DNA from: Pseudovirgaria hyperparasitica
Taxonomy: Eukaryota > Ascomycota > Dothideomycetes > Acrospermales > Acrospermaceae
Assembly: GCF_010093815.1 (NCBI RefSeq)
Contig: NW_022985566.1
Location: 518,191 to 582,190, forward strand
Direction of reading: 5' to 3'
Length of the DNA: 64,000 nucleotides
Part shown: in pieces, positions 32,428 through 45,864 of the stretch
Numbering within the stretch: the stretch's first letter is position 1
How the letters are laid out: each line of letters begins with the position of its first letter
Translations under genes and position numbers: made by a program
Notes under the pieces: generated by a model
The model's input: only the letters and a program-made list of their open reading frames with translations
Databases searched by the model: none
Told to the model about the DNA's origin: nothing

Positions 32428-35400
32428 GATGGCAGCAGTACTGTAGTTCTAAGCTGGAGCTTGGAGGCTTGGTATTCCTTGGTAGTGGAGTTGAGTGCAA
32501 ATGCAAATGCAAGCAGAAGCAATGCACGAGTTGAGGAAGAGGGAAATAATGATAATTAGAGTGGCCCGGGACAGCCTTAAAACCAAAAGTCGATGTTGAC
32601 GGCGCGGGCAATGCAGGATCCTTGTAACTGTTGTCTCTCGTCTTGTTCCCACATTTCTCTTGCCGCTGCCCAAGTTCCCCTCTAGGTCTGGGGCTAGGTG
32701 CTGTGGATACGGTGAGCAATGAACACCAACTGGCGCTGAAACGCGTGGTTTTTCCACTGCCTGTGGTCACCTAACCCCTTAAGTAGCTAGCTTTGCTTAT
32801 TTTTGGCCGCATAATTGAACACGAAATGTATTTGGCGTGATTCACTTACGCTGTCATCCACTGACCGAGCAGGTATACGCCACAGCTGAGCAGCCTTTGG
32901 GGCCGACTGGCCCGATCCGTAGCCTTCCAATCATCTCTCACTTGGGGGAGGCCGACGACAATGAAGAGCTATCATCACAACATGTCCAGAACGACGCTTG
33001 AATGGCTAGATATGGGACTAATAGCACCGTCTGCTTACTTCAGGCATGCTGCCAAGGACCCCATCTATTTACGCAGGATCCGTTTGTACTTTCTGGAGGC
33101 AATTTCCTTAATGCTACAATTCTGTACAGGGCTGAGTGATGCTATGTCTAATTAATTACTATTTATCTTCTTGAGTACAGAACAAAGAACCACTCAACCA
33201 AGTAGTTAACATTACCCCCGGAACCAATGGAAACTAGTGTTGAAATAAACTGGATGGTTCACACGCAGCTGGGCGCAGCAGCTAATCGGCCCGCACTCTG
33301 CGAAGGCATCCTACTCGGTGATAAACCCTCATTGCGCCAGGTCATGTCTCAAGCCATATGCAACCCTCCGGACGTTCTCGGTAGTTTCAGCCCGCTAACC
33401 ATTACAGCGCACTTCAAAACGTGCTACGAGGTTCTAATCATGTACCTTAATGAGTAGAAGAGTCCTTCAATGTTTGATTCTATGTATATTTCTATGCCTC
33501 GAGGAGAACGCAGCTAAGCCGTGCAACGGCTACAGAGAGTAACATTGAGAGACTTATCCTATAAATGCCGTTGTCATATAATAAATGTCTAATCTTAATT
33601 ATTCTTCATCAATAACCTTCAAGCCCTGCAAGATAAGAACTACGTCGTATTGTCGCAGACATGGGGTGATGTAAAAGTGACTTCCTAGGTTGCCTAACAA
33701 CCTATAATTGATCGAGAAAATGTTAATGAAGATCATAGACTGCTTTGAGCTTTTATACTCTAGCAGTTCCTAATGTCTCTAGTACATACGTGTTTTATGA
33801 CCTCCCAAGAGGAAAATGGAAAGACGCAGTTGATATATCTAAGAAGCAACGCAGCTTACATGGAACTTCAATAGACATCTCGTCGTTATATATTATGTTC
33901 TATAAGAATCAAATGCTCTAAGGACTTCATTGATATGAGAAAGGTCTACTTTTATCTACAGTAAGATGCTATAGTCCAGTTTGGTCTATAAGTATGTAGT
34001 GGTCAATGGCACAGACTGGCTCCGGGAGCTAGGCAACGGCACGAAGCTAGTGAAGCAGAGATTTGGAGAACTCGTTTACCAGACATCTAGATGGATCCAT
34101 GGACATCCAAGAACCGCCACCCAGTGCATCACAAACACACAGCAATTATCACCTCTGACAACCGTACTCATGAACATAGACAGGTGAGTTATAAAACCGA
34201 AGTCTTATGTGTGTAAGAAAAACGATTTTCAACATCATCCCACCGCCCGATACATTGCACCTCATGTCAGTGTTCCCGGCCGAGTCGCATTCGCCTCGTA
34301 TCAGCATTACTGCATACCAGTCGACCCACGGTTTCAACTACCCTTAGCCACGCTTGTTGGGGCCGTCCCAGTGTTTCTGTTGTGCCTCATCTCATCTGGC
34401 TGAGGTAGTCGCAACCACCAACACTCAGTTGCTCATCATGTTACGCAGTGCACTCTGCGCGTAGGAACCGCTGAAGTCATATGGAGTTGGTGGTGACGCC
34501 TTGATTTGCTTGATAGCTCCCAAGTAATTATGATGTTCTGTTCTCTCTGGGCTGCGACGTGTGGAAGTCCGGAAAGCACTGTCCAAGGTTCGGTTAAAGT
34601 AATAAATCTAGACCGCAAGAACGAGCGCTGAGGCTGCGCTGCCACCAATAAATCTACTCACCTGTCAGCCTACCTAAGTACATGCAACGCACAGCCACAA
34701 CGATGCAAATAATATCATTCGTCATTCTCCACAGAACTTGCCTTCAAGTTATATTTCTAGCCTTATCGGGTTGTCTTCGTGCCTCGTTTTTGAACGGGAC
34801 TAGGCTGGACAGCGTTCCTGTAGTAAATGCTTCCTGCATGGATGATAGGATGCCCGAATTTTGGGCTGCTGACCTCGCACATTATAAGATTCGTGTTACT
34901 ACACACTGCATGCGTGAGATCAGCTCTAGTTGATTCAACAACAATGCGTTACGTAGGTACAATTTCCTTACGGCGTGACTAATTTCTTGCATGGTTTATC
35001 TAACTCATGTACTACCTCGCTGTGCAGTACAGTACAACATGATAACGTCAGGACGACTATATGGTTTTTTTGCCGGTGTGGGTATGTGATTCATCATCTA
35101 GAGACTTCATACTAACGGCAGGTAATGAATAGAAGTGTTATCATGCTTATAACACCGTCTTGATCTGCACCCAAAGTGCTTCGACACACATACGAAACTG
35201 CGTTTTCGTAATAATATCCTCTTCAATACGCGGTTATACACGCTGTAGTATAAGCATTCAAGAGGCCGAAGTTAGCATTTCAACTGGGCGATGCTGTTCT
35301 GGTGCAGTGCCATCAATCACAATCTACCAAGTGAGCCTTACTAAATCCCATCATGACTGGCAGAGTGAGACTTGGCATTTTTTGAACCACCATGACGACT

Positions 35401-36059
35401 CAACTTATATCATTACCGAAGATTGTACCTCAAATACAGATTTTAGAAAGAGAAAATTTTCAGATAGTATCTCCCAACGTATTCAGGATGGACTGATCAT
35501 GCTGGCCTAATCTTCTGGTCTCGTCACAGAATATTGAACGAAGACTTTTCATTTGTATGGAGTCGGTTTTATCGAGAAGGCCTCCGATGTTGCATCTCGA
35601 GTTTCTCTGAGAAGACTATTTGGGGTGGTTTTAATCATTGGCATTTTAAGCTGGGTACAACGCTTCTTCATGCGCCATTATGTGATCGAATTATCTTTAA
35701 GAACTAGAGTTAGATGAGGTTCTGATGAAGACTCGTCTCTTTAGCATTACTTACTGGCCGAAATTGAGTTTGGTGGAGGGTTTAGCACGCGTCGTACGTT
35801 ATAGCTTATTTATAGACAAGGTAGCAAATGTACGCACCAGGCCGTAGCTCCGATACCGGATTCGGCAACTAAATTTCATTGCGACAGCATTTCCCCACGT
35901 CATTCAGGATTTCTCAGTAAGTTCTAGAGTGACTCAGATCGTTCGCGCTGTAAACTTTGCGCATAGTCACATAGCAGCACCCACAGCTCAATTGGTCCCG
36001 AATGACCGGATTTTACCTTGCTTTTACCCTATAGACCACTAGGCCTGCGTCTATCTGCC
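32428..36059. other. 3.6-kb gene-free region upstream of LYS2
   Basis: Only scattered short frames occur here (longest about 116 codons), without recognisable domains, splice-linked exons or TE motifs. CpA/TpG are present at normal levels, so it is not RIP-degraded. The first few hundred bases are the aminotransferase promoter and the last few hundred the LYS2 promoter. Confidence 0.55.
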
Positions 36060-39000
36060 ATGTCTGCTGCCCTTCCAGATCCGACCGCGGATCTGCATTG
36101 GTCTTCATACAGAGGCGCAATTCACGAGATTTTTGCTGCAAGTCAGTTAATAGTTCCTGAGACATGACATGGCTACTACTGAACATATCCAGACGCAAAG
36201 AAACACCCGGAACGACCCTGTGTCATCGAAACCGCGACCTCCTCTACTCCGAGACGAGAATTCACCTATCGCCACATCTTTGAGGCATCATGTCAGCTCG
36301 CGCACAAGCTCACTTCCTCGGGTGTGCAACGAGGGGAAGTCGTGATGATATATGCCCATAGATCAGTCCACCTATGCGTAGCTATACTCGGTACATTGAT
36401 GTCTGGAGCTACGTTTTCGGTCCTCGATCCGTTATATCCTCCAGATAGACAGATCATATATTTGGATGTCTCTCGACCTCGGGCACTAGTTATCTTGGAG
36501 AAAGCGACAGAAGAGGCGGGACCGCTCACTGAGAAAGTGCGAGACTTCATCGATACCACCTTACAGTTGAGAGTCGAGGTTCCAGCGCTGAAGATTGTAG
36601 ATGATGGTACGCTTCTTGGGGGTATGGTCGATGGAAGAGATTGTCTGGAAGAGCAAGCCTTGCTGAAGTCGGATATGCCTGGAGTGGTAGTAGGACCAGA
36701 CTCCACTCCTACTTTGAGCTTTACCTCAGGCTCTGAAGGAAGACCAAAAGGTGTCAAAGGACGTCATTTCTCGCTAGCATACTACTTCGATTGGATGTCA
36801 GAGCAGTTCAAACTTACCGAAAACGATGCCTTCACTATGCTCTCTGGAATCGCGCATGACCCTATTCAACGAGACATTTTCACACCACTCTTTCTTGGAG
36901 CCAGACTACTGGTCCCGTCAAAAGACGACATCCAGCATGAGAGATTAGCAGAGTGGATGCGACGCGAGGGGGCCAATGTCACTCATCTAACTCCTGCCAT
37001 GGGTCAAATTCTTGTCGGTGGTACAATGACACAGTTCCCAACTCTACACCATGCTTTTTTTGTCGGAGATATCCTAATCAAGAGAGACTGCCGTCGCCTC
37101 CAGGAGCTCGCTCCAAATGTATGCATTGTCAACATGTACGGCACTACAGAGACACAGCGAGCTGTCAGCTACTTCGAGATTCCAAGCGTGACTTCAGAAC
37201 CCGCCTTCCTCGAAAGCATTGGGGATGTCATCCCTGCTGGGCGTGGCATGAAAGATGTACAAATGCTGATCATAGACCGAGAAGACAAGAATAGACTGTG
37301 TGATGTAGGCGAGACTGGTGAAATCTATGTACGTGCTGGTGGGTTGGCAGAGGGCTATCTTGGGCTGGATGAAGCCACAAAGGAGAAGTTTGTGCCAAAT
37401 TGGTTTGTCGATCCTCAAAAATGGATAGATGAGGACACGGAAAGAGTCCAACAGCAAGGCCACTCGGAGCCCTGGAGAGAGTTCTACAAGGGTCCCCGAG
37501 ATCGTATGTATCGAAGCGGAGATCTTGGTAGACGAAAGGAGGATGGTAATGTCGAGTGCACTGGTCGTGTCGACAACCAGGTGAAAATACGAGGGTTTCG
37601 TATAGAGCTCGGTGAGATTGACAAGCACCTATCTTCGCATCAACTCGTCCGAGAGAACGTCACTCTATTACGAAGAGATGCCAATGAAGAACCGACACTT
37701 GTGTCGTACATTGTGCCGGACATGGGCAGATGGAACACGTGGGTCGAGTCTAAGGAAAATGATCGAGGACTTACCGTCCCACAAACTGACGAAAGTATGC
37801 TTGGAATGCTTCAGGTGCGTCTAGTCCAAATTGCCGTTAACAAGGTGTCTGACACTGTGTAGCGATTCTGGTCACTCACCCGTGATGTACGAGAACACCT
37901 CAAGACGAAACTGCCTGACTATGCAATTCCATCCGTGTTCGTTCCGCTGTATCGCTTTCCACTCAATCCAAATGGTACATTATTACCTTCACCAGCATCC
38001 TATAGACTCATGGCTAAACATGATAGGAAAAATCGACAAGCCTGCCTTACCCTACCCCGGTACTGATGATCTAGCATCAGCTGCACCGAGAAGAATCTCT
38101 AGACGCTTTTCACACACCAGCTCCTCACTCTCTGCAACTGAGAAAGAAGTAGCGAAACTGTGGGCCGAAAGCATCCGAACAGTAAGAGCAGACTCATTAG
38201 AACCAGACTCAAACTTTTGGGACCTTGGAGGCCATTCAATCATTGCACAAAACCTTACGTCGACTGCCAGAAAGCGATTTGAAGTAGATGTTGGCATGAG
38301 GACTATCATTCAACATCCGACATTACGCGAATTCTCCAGAGAGATAGATCGCGCGAGAGACCCTACAGGCTTGCAGCTGTATCCCAATGATGAACTTTCC
38401 AAAGTCAACTTCTTGGACGAGAATTACTCTGCAGATGCTGCAGAACTAGCCCATAAGTTACCAAAAGTCTTTGGCTCTGTCTCGCTAGATCCATCTGCGG
38501 CAACAACCGTATTCCTTACCGGTGCCACTGGTTTTCTGGGTGCTTACATTCTTCTTGATGTTCTACAGAGGCCATCGACTTCGGTTATAGCTCATGTAAG
38601 AGCGAAAGATCCATCATTAGGACTTGAGAGAATCAAGAAGCAATGTAGCGCCTATGGCATTTGGGATGATACTTGGCAATCGCGTATTAAATGTGTTGTT
38701 GGAGACTTGTCCGAGCCTAACCTTGGTCTTGAAGATCAAGTCTGGGATTCTTTGTCCAAAGAGGTCGATGTGATAATACACAATGGTGAGCTACTCTCTA
38801 AGATGTTGATCACTGTAATCTTACTGACCATGATATCTAGGCGCGCAAGTACACTGGATTCATCTGTACTCTACTCTCCGAAAAGCTAATGTGCTGAGCA
38901 CTTTGGCACTGGTACAACTTTGTGCCATAGGCAAGCCGAAACAGTTTGGGTTCGTCAGCTCGACTAGCGTCTTGGATACTGACTACTACGTATCTCTCTC

Positions 39001-39867
39001 TGAGAGTGATACTGCGTTTGGAGCAGCAGGTGTCAGCGAATCGGACAACTTATGGGGCAGCCGCAAAGGACTCACGACCGGGTACGGCCAGTCTAAATGG
39101 GCAAGCGAGTTCATTGTTCGTCAAGCAGGTAGACGAGGGCTTCGCGGCTGCATTATCCGTCCCGGTTATGTATCCGGTCATCCCATCAGTGGCACGACGA
39201 ACACAGATGACTTCCTGGTACGCTTCTTAAAGGGATGTGTCCAGACCACGCTGTATCCGGACATTCAGAACACCATAAACCAGACCCCTGTCGATCACGT
39301 AGCACGTACTGTTGTCGCAGCTACACTGAACCCTCCTACTGTTCCATTGGGTGTGGCGCAAGTAACTGCACATCCCCGTCTGTCTATCCAGGAGTTTGGT
39401 GCTTGTCTCGCGGTATACGGTTACGACGTCAAGAAGACGGACTATGACAACTGGAGAAAAGGCGTAGAGCGCTACGTTGAGACTACAGAAATAGCGAACA
39501 GAGAAGAGCACGCTCTGTATGTACTCTCTATATCTTCCACCCCAAACACTAGCTAACACATTTCACCAGACTTCCCCTCTACGAAATGGTCACTACAAAC
39601 ATGCCGGAAGGCACAAAAGCCCCCGAACTAGACGATATCAACGCATCTGCCGCCCTCCGCGCGGACGCTCAGTGGACTGGACAGGATCTCTCCGCCGGCG
39701 CCGCTGTAACAGCAGATACCGTAGGTGTCTACCTCGCGTACCTGGTAGCTATCGGCTTCATGAAGCCTCCTCCCGACGACAAAGGCCAGCCTCTCCCGCC
39801 CATCACCATAAACGACCAGCAACGCGCCGCGCTAGCCGGAATCGGAGGCCGAGGCCGAAAAGTATAG
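36060..39867 (+). CDS. LYS2: Alpha-aminoadipate reductase (LYS2 type), adenylation-thiolation-reductase, six exons
   Basis: The enzyme activates alpha-aminoadipate with ATP, loads it on a phosphopantetheine arm and reduces it to the semialdehyde in fungal lysine synthesis. Exons are 36,060-36,141, 36,193-37,814, 37,863-37,974, 38,027-38,785, 38,841-39,516 and 39,570-39,867. All five introns are 48-55 nt, and the joined frame is 1,182 residues. Adenylation motifs seen are SFTSGSEGRPKGV, NMYGTTET, YRSGDLGR, QVKIRGFRIELGEID and NPNGKIDKPALP. The carrier serine is in DLGGHS. The reductase shows FLTGATGFLGAY and the SDR-type TGYGQSKW. The C-terminus is complete (GGRGRKV). The product starts directly at LPDPTADLHW and lacks the roughly 200-residue N-terminal domain of yeast Lys2. 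An in-frame TGA at 36,003 argues against simple extension. Confidence 0.9.
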
Positions 39868-40404
39868 AGCGTTGTTCGTTCACATAAAAGTTCGAAGTAG
39901 AATATGTATAAGATTGTGCTTTTTAGGCCCGTCGGTCTTGTGTGCGGATGTTTTTGTTTGTTCCCTCTTGTGCTCGTCCTGCCCATACATATCTCTGCCT
40001 TATCGATTGTCTGGCATACACTATCGCTTGACTTCCCAAAGCGGTATTCTCACAATTCTCGCCCGCCAGTATATGAAGCATATAAGACCAGATTCCCCAT
40101 GCCACAACCATATTCAATCCCATCCCACTCGAATATTCCTTAGCTTACGCACCACCAGAAAACCCAGCGAATCCAAGTGAGTGAGTGAGGGAGTGAGTAT
40201 AGTGAGTGATAATGACGAGGAGGAGGATGAGGAGAATGAAGATGGTGAACACTTATCGCATTGCATTCTCGACATACCACGCACGGTACATACAGACATA
40301 CACGCGAACGCGAACACACACCCACAGCTAAGTATCCCAACATATACTATATACAGGAAGACGAAACACCCCCTCCCCGCGCCCCCTCCGTTTTCTCCAG
40401 CTAA
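39868..40404. other. Convergent intergenic region with GTGA microsatellite
   Basis: This gap of about 540 bp lies between the LYS2 stop and the SEC3 stop. A degenerate (GTGA)n tract lies at about 40,176-40,210, followed by a GAG/GAT-rich run to 40,245. No gene is seen. Confidence 0.6.
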
Positions 40405-43400
40405 CTACCTGCGAAACCAACTCTCGACATCGGCACGCGAGAACTCCAGTCCCGTCTCAGAATCATACACAATCCTGCGCACCTCGGCCGCGCGCTCATG
40501 GACATCAATGTACTTTGCCTCGCACTGCTTCGAGACCTTCTGGACGAGGTTGCGGCTCAGGCCCGGCTCGTCAGCATCGCCGAAATGCTTCTCGAGACGC
40601 TTGCGCAGGGCGTCGACGCCTTTGCGGACTTCTTTTGCGTCGAACTGGGCGATGACTTTCTTGAAGATGTGTTTGCCGTGAGAGGCGCGGTCGGCGATGC
40701 TGGTGGGTGGTGTGCCGGAGGGCAGGGCAACGAGCATTGCTTCGGTTGATTCGATGAATTCGATGAGTTTGCCGAGAGGGCGGCGGACGACGGCGTCGAC
40801 GTAGAGGCTCATGTGCTCGTCCATTTCCTTCATGGCCTTGCCGCGCCATTCCATCAGAACGGGATCGCCGCGCTCGTCGACTTCTTCAATGTAATGGTTC
40901 ATGTTCTCGATGTGTAGGATATGGTAGTTTAGAGCCTCCTTATCTTCTGGATCACCCTGACCTTGCACGGCCATCACGGCAGGGCTATCTTTTGCAATGA
41001 CCTTCAAACTCTCGAACATGGCCTTGTTGACTTTACCATATGCATCGTCAACCATGGTACGAACTTCCAGTCGGTCATGCTCGTCGTAGGCAGGGACCAT
41101 GTTTTCGATGGCCATTGAGAAAGGAGGGAACGTCTTCATGAATGCTATGACGCCTTTCCGCTTCTTGATCTTGACCTTCGTGTCTTCGATGGCACGAATT
41201 TGGTCATCTACAAATCTCTGAAATAGACCGCTCAATCGTTCGTTCAGCTTTTGCAGCGTGCGTGTCAAGAAATCTTGATTGGTCTCTTCGTATTCGGCCA
41301 GCTTACGCTGAACAGCATAAAGAATGCCCACACCTTGTCTGCATACACATCAATACGCGCAAAATTAATGTTAGCGGCACACTTACAAAGGGTCAATCTT
41401 CACTGCCCATTCCATGAGAGATTGCATATCCGTAGCCCAGAAAGAGAAAATATCATCCATTACATCCATGACTCGCTTCGCCATGTCACGGTCAGGCTCG
41501 AAAGGCTTTCGTTCATACAAATTAGTCCCTCGCCGTGCCTCTAGAGGTATTGTCGAAACTATTTCCGCGAAGTCGGCGTTTTCTGCAGCTGTGGCATGGA
41601 AGAAGTCAACAATGAAGTTCTGCTCTGTGAATATGAGAGGTGCCATCTCATCAAGCGCGCCACTGAATGATTGGTACGGCCAGAGCTTGTCTGATTGCTT
41701 ATCAATATTTCGATCATGGTGACTTGAGCGCAGTCCTTTGGCGAGGGTCTGGCTCCGCTTTACGGTGAGCTTCCGAGCTGTTGTCGAGAGACTTTCATTT
41801 TCTTTCTCCTGTGGAGTCGTGAAAAGGAGGTCTTGCTCCTCCCCAGTTGGCTTGCGCGCCTTTTTTCGCCAAGCAGAATTGTTGTCACGCATTTCCTCTT
41901 GATAGACAGGGCCTGCTCTTTGCCGGTACAGCTTGACGAGGACATCCCAAGCTGCTCGATCGACCTCCTTGGCAAACAGAAGTAATGGGCTGTACTGCCA
42001 TAGACCGACGCGAGCTCTGTCATGAGCTCCAATATCAAGTTTTGTGTTGATTTTTGCGTGATCTGAATTGAGCCTCTTGATTTCGTCCATGGTTTCTAAG
42101 AGCGCTGCGCCGAATGTCATATCGAGGAATTGCTTGAGTCTCTCCAAGAAGATCGTGCTTTCATCTTCGTAGCTCTCGCGCTTCTCTATTAAAGCACGCA
42201 TATTTCCCATTTCATTGATGCCAAATGCCGAGTGTCGTTTGTTGGAATCGATGGCATCACTCATAGGGCTATCGTGCCGTAGCGACGGATCTATAGTTCT
42301 CATAGCCCTGTACAGCAAGAGCAGAGCAGATTCAACAGCTTCCAAGCCTTCGGTCTTACCGAGTTGTGCTCGCCGAAGGGCCTCAAGCTGACCTGGGGTG
42401 ATGGACAGTGTATCAACTAGCTGCTGTAGTTCGGTCTGAAGAAGCTTTTGGTTCGCAGTTTGAACCTGTAGACCTTGGCCTTGGGCTTCAATATATGCGA
42501 TATCGTCGTTGAGACTACTTAGCTCAACGCTGTACAGCGTCAGTAGGCCCTCCATCTCCTCACACTCGGCAATTGCTTTGTCAAGGAGTTTCTCAACAGT
42601 CTCGACACGATCGTCTTTCTGCTCAAGATGCCCGAGCCAACTCCCTGCTTCGACACGACCAAGTTCCCTGCGGATATCTGCTTCTATAAGCTCAATTTTC
42701 TTTGTTTGTACAGCGCTGTTACCCCAACCGAAGTCGGTCAGGGTTTGCTCAAAATCGAGACCTCGACCCTCTAGGAGAGATGCGTCTACACCTAGGTTGT
42801 CAAGATAACGAACTTGTTGCATAGACCGTCTTCTCTTCTTCTTCTCTGGCTCTGGCTTCTTCTTTTCTGGACTAGGGGATGGCTCAGGTACTACTTGTGG
42901 CTGTAATGGCAATGTCATTTCTGGTCGCGGCCCTGGGGACTGGGGACTCGATACTGTAAGCTGCGGTACAGCATCCGTGCTCACGGATGGCTTCGGGGGC
43001 TCTGGTTTTTCATATTGCTTCGGCGTTTCGACGGTAGGGCTGTCAATCGGCGTGGTAACGGCCGAAGGCGTAGGACTTTTCATAGACGGAGCTGGAACGA
43101 CACCAGTTATACCATCAGGTTCGTTCGAAGCTGTTTTGGGCGCAAATCGGTCCGCAGCACCCCCAGCACGGGGTTTGAAAGCGCCATAGGTCTGAGCCGC
43201 TTTCCTGAGTATATCACCAGCAGTCTTCTTTTTAACCATAGGACCCAGTCCTGGTCGAACTGACTCGTTTTTCTCATCGGTGGGAGATTTCATAGAGTTT
43301 GGAGATGCCAATGGTGGCGAGGCCAAATCTTGCTGATCCTCTTTAGAGCCTGAGGCTGAAGTAGGCAATCGCTCGAGCTCTGAGGCGGTGGATTTTGATG

Positions 43401-44983
43401 TATCGTTCCTTTGTGAATCCATAGCAGGGAAATAACTTCCATTCTCAGGAGCAGGTACTTTCTCTGGTTCTATAGTTTCTTGGCTTGCACCTGAAGCAGT
43501 CTCGTTTATACCTCGTCTCCGAGGTGGTGGTCCTGGACTTTCCGTAGTCGTGGATGTCTTTTCGGTGGAGTGCTCACGGTTCGAGCTAATAGAATCATTG
43601 CTCATAGGTCCAGATATGGTAGGACGTCGACGTTCTGGGAGTCCATTGAGTGGCCGTGGTTCCAGTCGATCCTCATTTCTGGGAGGAGGTATACTGGAAC
43701 CACTCTGAGCTGTAGATGGCCGTTGACTGTCAGGTGAAGCATCCTTTCTGAAGCGACCTCCGAGGCCTCCATTCAAGTTCTCTGATGAATCGTTTGGCCG
43801 ACCTTTACGAGCATCGGGACTTCCCCGTGGAGGTATACTCGGTGTGGAGGACATGCTCTCAGGCGTAATGGAGCGCTGCGGTTCTAAATCTGAACGAGAA
43901 GATTGGGGCGTCAGCCGTTGTGCTGCAAGTAGCTGAGGTGGTATCGGGGATCTCCCTAGCTGATCTTGACTTGGGGATGGCCTCATGGCTTGCTCCTGAA
44001 GCTGCCGTGGCCTGGGCTGCCGTGTAGGGTCTCTACCAGGTGCCAATGGAGGTGACATTTGAGACGGTTCCGGAGGGATTCTCGGCGACCTCTCATCATG
44101 TCCCGACGGCGGTGGACGTACTCGACGGGGTGGGGCTTGCTGATTTTGCGTGTTTGAGAGATCTGGAGATGCACGAACGGGTGGCTGACGACCAGGACTA
44201 CCACCTGATGATCCTGGGGGTCTCTGCCCTGGTCTAGTCTGAGAGGCTTGACGATTCCCCTGCTGAGCGCCTACACCTCCTAGCATTGCGTCTATCTCCA
44301 CAGGACTAAAACCTAGGAGTTCGGGAACCTTTCCCTGGGTGTACTTGCGAAAAATTTTGACAACACTGGCGATGAAAAACTCTTTCTCCTTTGCAGTTCC
44401 AGCCTGCCAATAGTACGGTTTTGTCATTGTGACCAGAAACCCCACATCGCCGGCCCATTGCTTGTGATCCTTCTCCTCTGGAGTCTGAGGGTTGATATGC
44501 GAATATGATTGAAGTGTCGACAATTCCTCCAGTCCCCACGATTTTCCAATCGAAAAAGATCCGTTGGAGTTTTCCCTAGCTTTGTGCATCCGCACGCGAC
44601 CAGTGTTCTTGACGGCAACTATTATAACTCTTGGTTTCTTGTTACTCGGTGGTGACTCTGGCGGCGGAGGACTTTGAGGATATGCACCATCTTCTTGGAC
44701 ACGAATATGAGTTATGTATGATTCCGCAACTAGCAAAGCAATTAGTCAATGCATCCCAATGACAGTATATTATCCACGCTATTGACGTACTTTGCCCGTT
44801 GGGATCCATTTTTGAGAAACACGAATCCATAAGTCGGCGTTTCTCGTCCTCAAATCGCTCAGCTCGATTGATGCTCATGGAAGAAGCCCCATTCGGAAGA
44901 CCAGGCGACAAGCCCCTCCGAGGATCAGGACTTGGACGTCCATTGGGTCCATCGCCCTGGCCAGATCGTCCATACCCGTTCAT
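40405..44983 (-). CDS. SEC3: Exocyst complex subunit Sec3, three exons
   Basis: Sec3 tethers secretory vesicles at the plasma membrane through PI(4,5)P2 and Rho GTPases. Exons 44,791-44,983, 41,387-44,729 and 40,405-41,338 join in frame across 61- and 48-nt introns, giving 1,489 residues. Domains in order are a short N-terminal tail, a Sec3 PH domain at about 60-190 (VAVKNTGRVRMHKA, SWGLEELSTLQSY, FLVTMTKPYYWQA), a Pro/Ser-rich linker at about 200-640, helical coiled regions from about 690 (SWLGHLEQKDDRVETVEKLL), and a helical C-terminal exocyst region ending with DVESWFRR. The open frame extends 13 codons further upstream but only to TTG, so the ATG at 44,983 was chosen. Confidence 0.94.
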
Positions 44984-45864
44984 CGCGATTGATTCTGACA
45001 AGGGAGGCTTGACCAAAGCCAATGTAGCTGGCGCAACTGTAATTTGCCAGCTCCCAGACTCCTTCAGCGTGCTCTGGGTGTCATGCTAATGGCGGCCACT
45101 ATGTTCGGCAGGGCACTGAGGGAGAAGGATCGTCTCGAAGGGCACTTAGGGAATAGCTTTCCGGCAGCGTACGTCCGACAATGGCCTGAGTCTGATGGTT
45201 TGGGGGCTCTTGTTCTCGATTTAGCTTCAAGAGGTGATCTTCTCGAAGATACACTTTATTGACTGTTGAAGAGAGCCTTGTGGTGGGAGCCTATGCTATA
45301 AACAGCTGCGTCAGAGGTAGGCAATGACGTGTAAGGGATGCGAGCTTATGGCGATATGGTGATGCGCGTACACTTCCAGTATGCCGCTTACTACAGCGAC
45401 AAAGTAATGTAGTCTCTGTTGGTGCCGCGCTTTGTCGCAAGTAGATGCGATTGTAGTCGGGAAGTGGTGAAGGTGCCGTGCAGAGTAGCGGATCCAATGC
45501 ACCTGGTCCTCGGAGGTACAGGCGCCAAGCTGTGGGTCCTCAATCAGGCATAGTCCTCCTCTCCGCAGACATACTTAGGCATAGGTCAAGTATAGAACTG
45601 AAGAATAACTCAGTTCTTTAGGTTTACTATACTGTTAGACTACCCTCTTATGAATACGGGAGCGATAATTGCTATATACCTAGAAGTCTCTAAACATTCA
45701 CAGGCTTTAGAGAAGTGGTGACTTCTTCCTAATTACATTTCTTACAGCGACGTGCCAAGATTTCCTGGACCCTGGCCGCTCTTAAAACTTTTTTTTTATT
45801 TTGTTGCCTCCACAACTTCACCCATTCTCATTTCTCCTACTACCAAAACGATCCTCGAAGAAAG
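44984..45864. other. Divergent intergenic region between SEC3 and SRP40
   Basis: This gap of about 880 bp holds both promoters. It contains a short hairpin (AGAACTGA / TCAGTTCT, 45,594-45,617) in an AT-richer patch, and a T-run at 45,789-45,798 near the SRP40 start. No gene is recognised. Confidence 0.55.

Noticed and set aside
34682-34933. 83-codon plus-strand frame with a hydrophobic N-terminus and several Cys, a possible small secreted protein
   Set aside because: The hydrophobic stretch is weak, the Cys are not paired in a known pattern, and there is no splice or homology support. Chance frames of this size are expected in 3.6 kb.
35160-35510. Upstream frame tested as the missing N-terminal domain of LYS2
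   Set aside because: The translation shows no similarity to the Lys2 N-terminal region, and no splice path links it in frame to 36,060.
37815-37862. Apparent premature stop in LYS2 after position 37,814
   Set aside because: The stop lies in a 48-nt GT...AG intron. Splicing restores the conserved adenylation-domain sequence (RFWSLTRDVREHLK).
44984-45022. 13-codon N-terminal extension of SEC3
   Set aside because: It begins with TTG; the first ATG is at 44,983.
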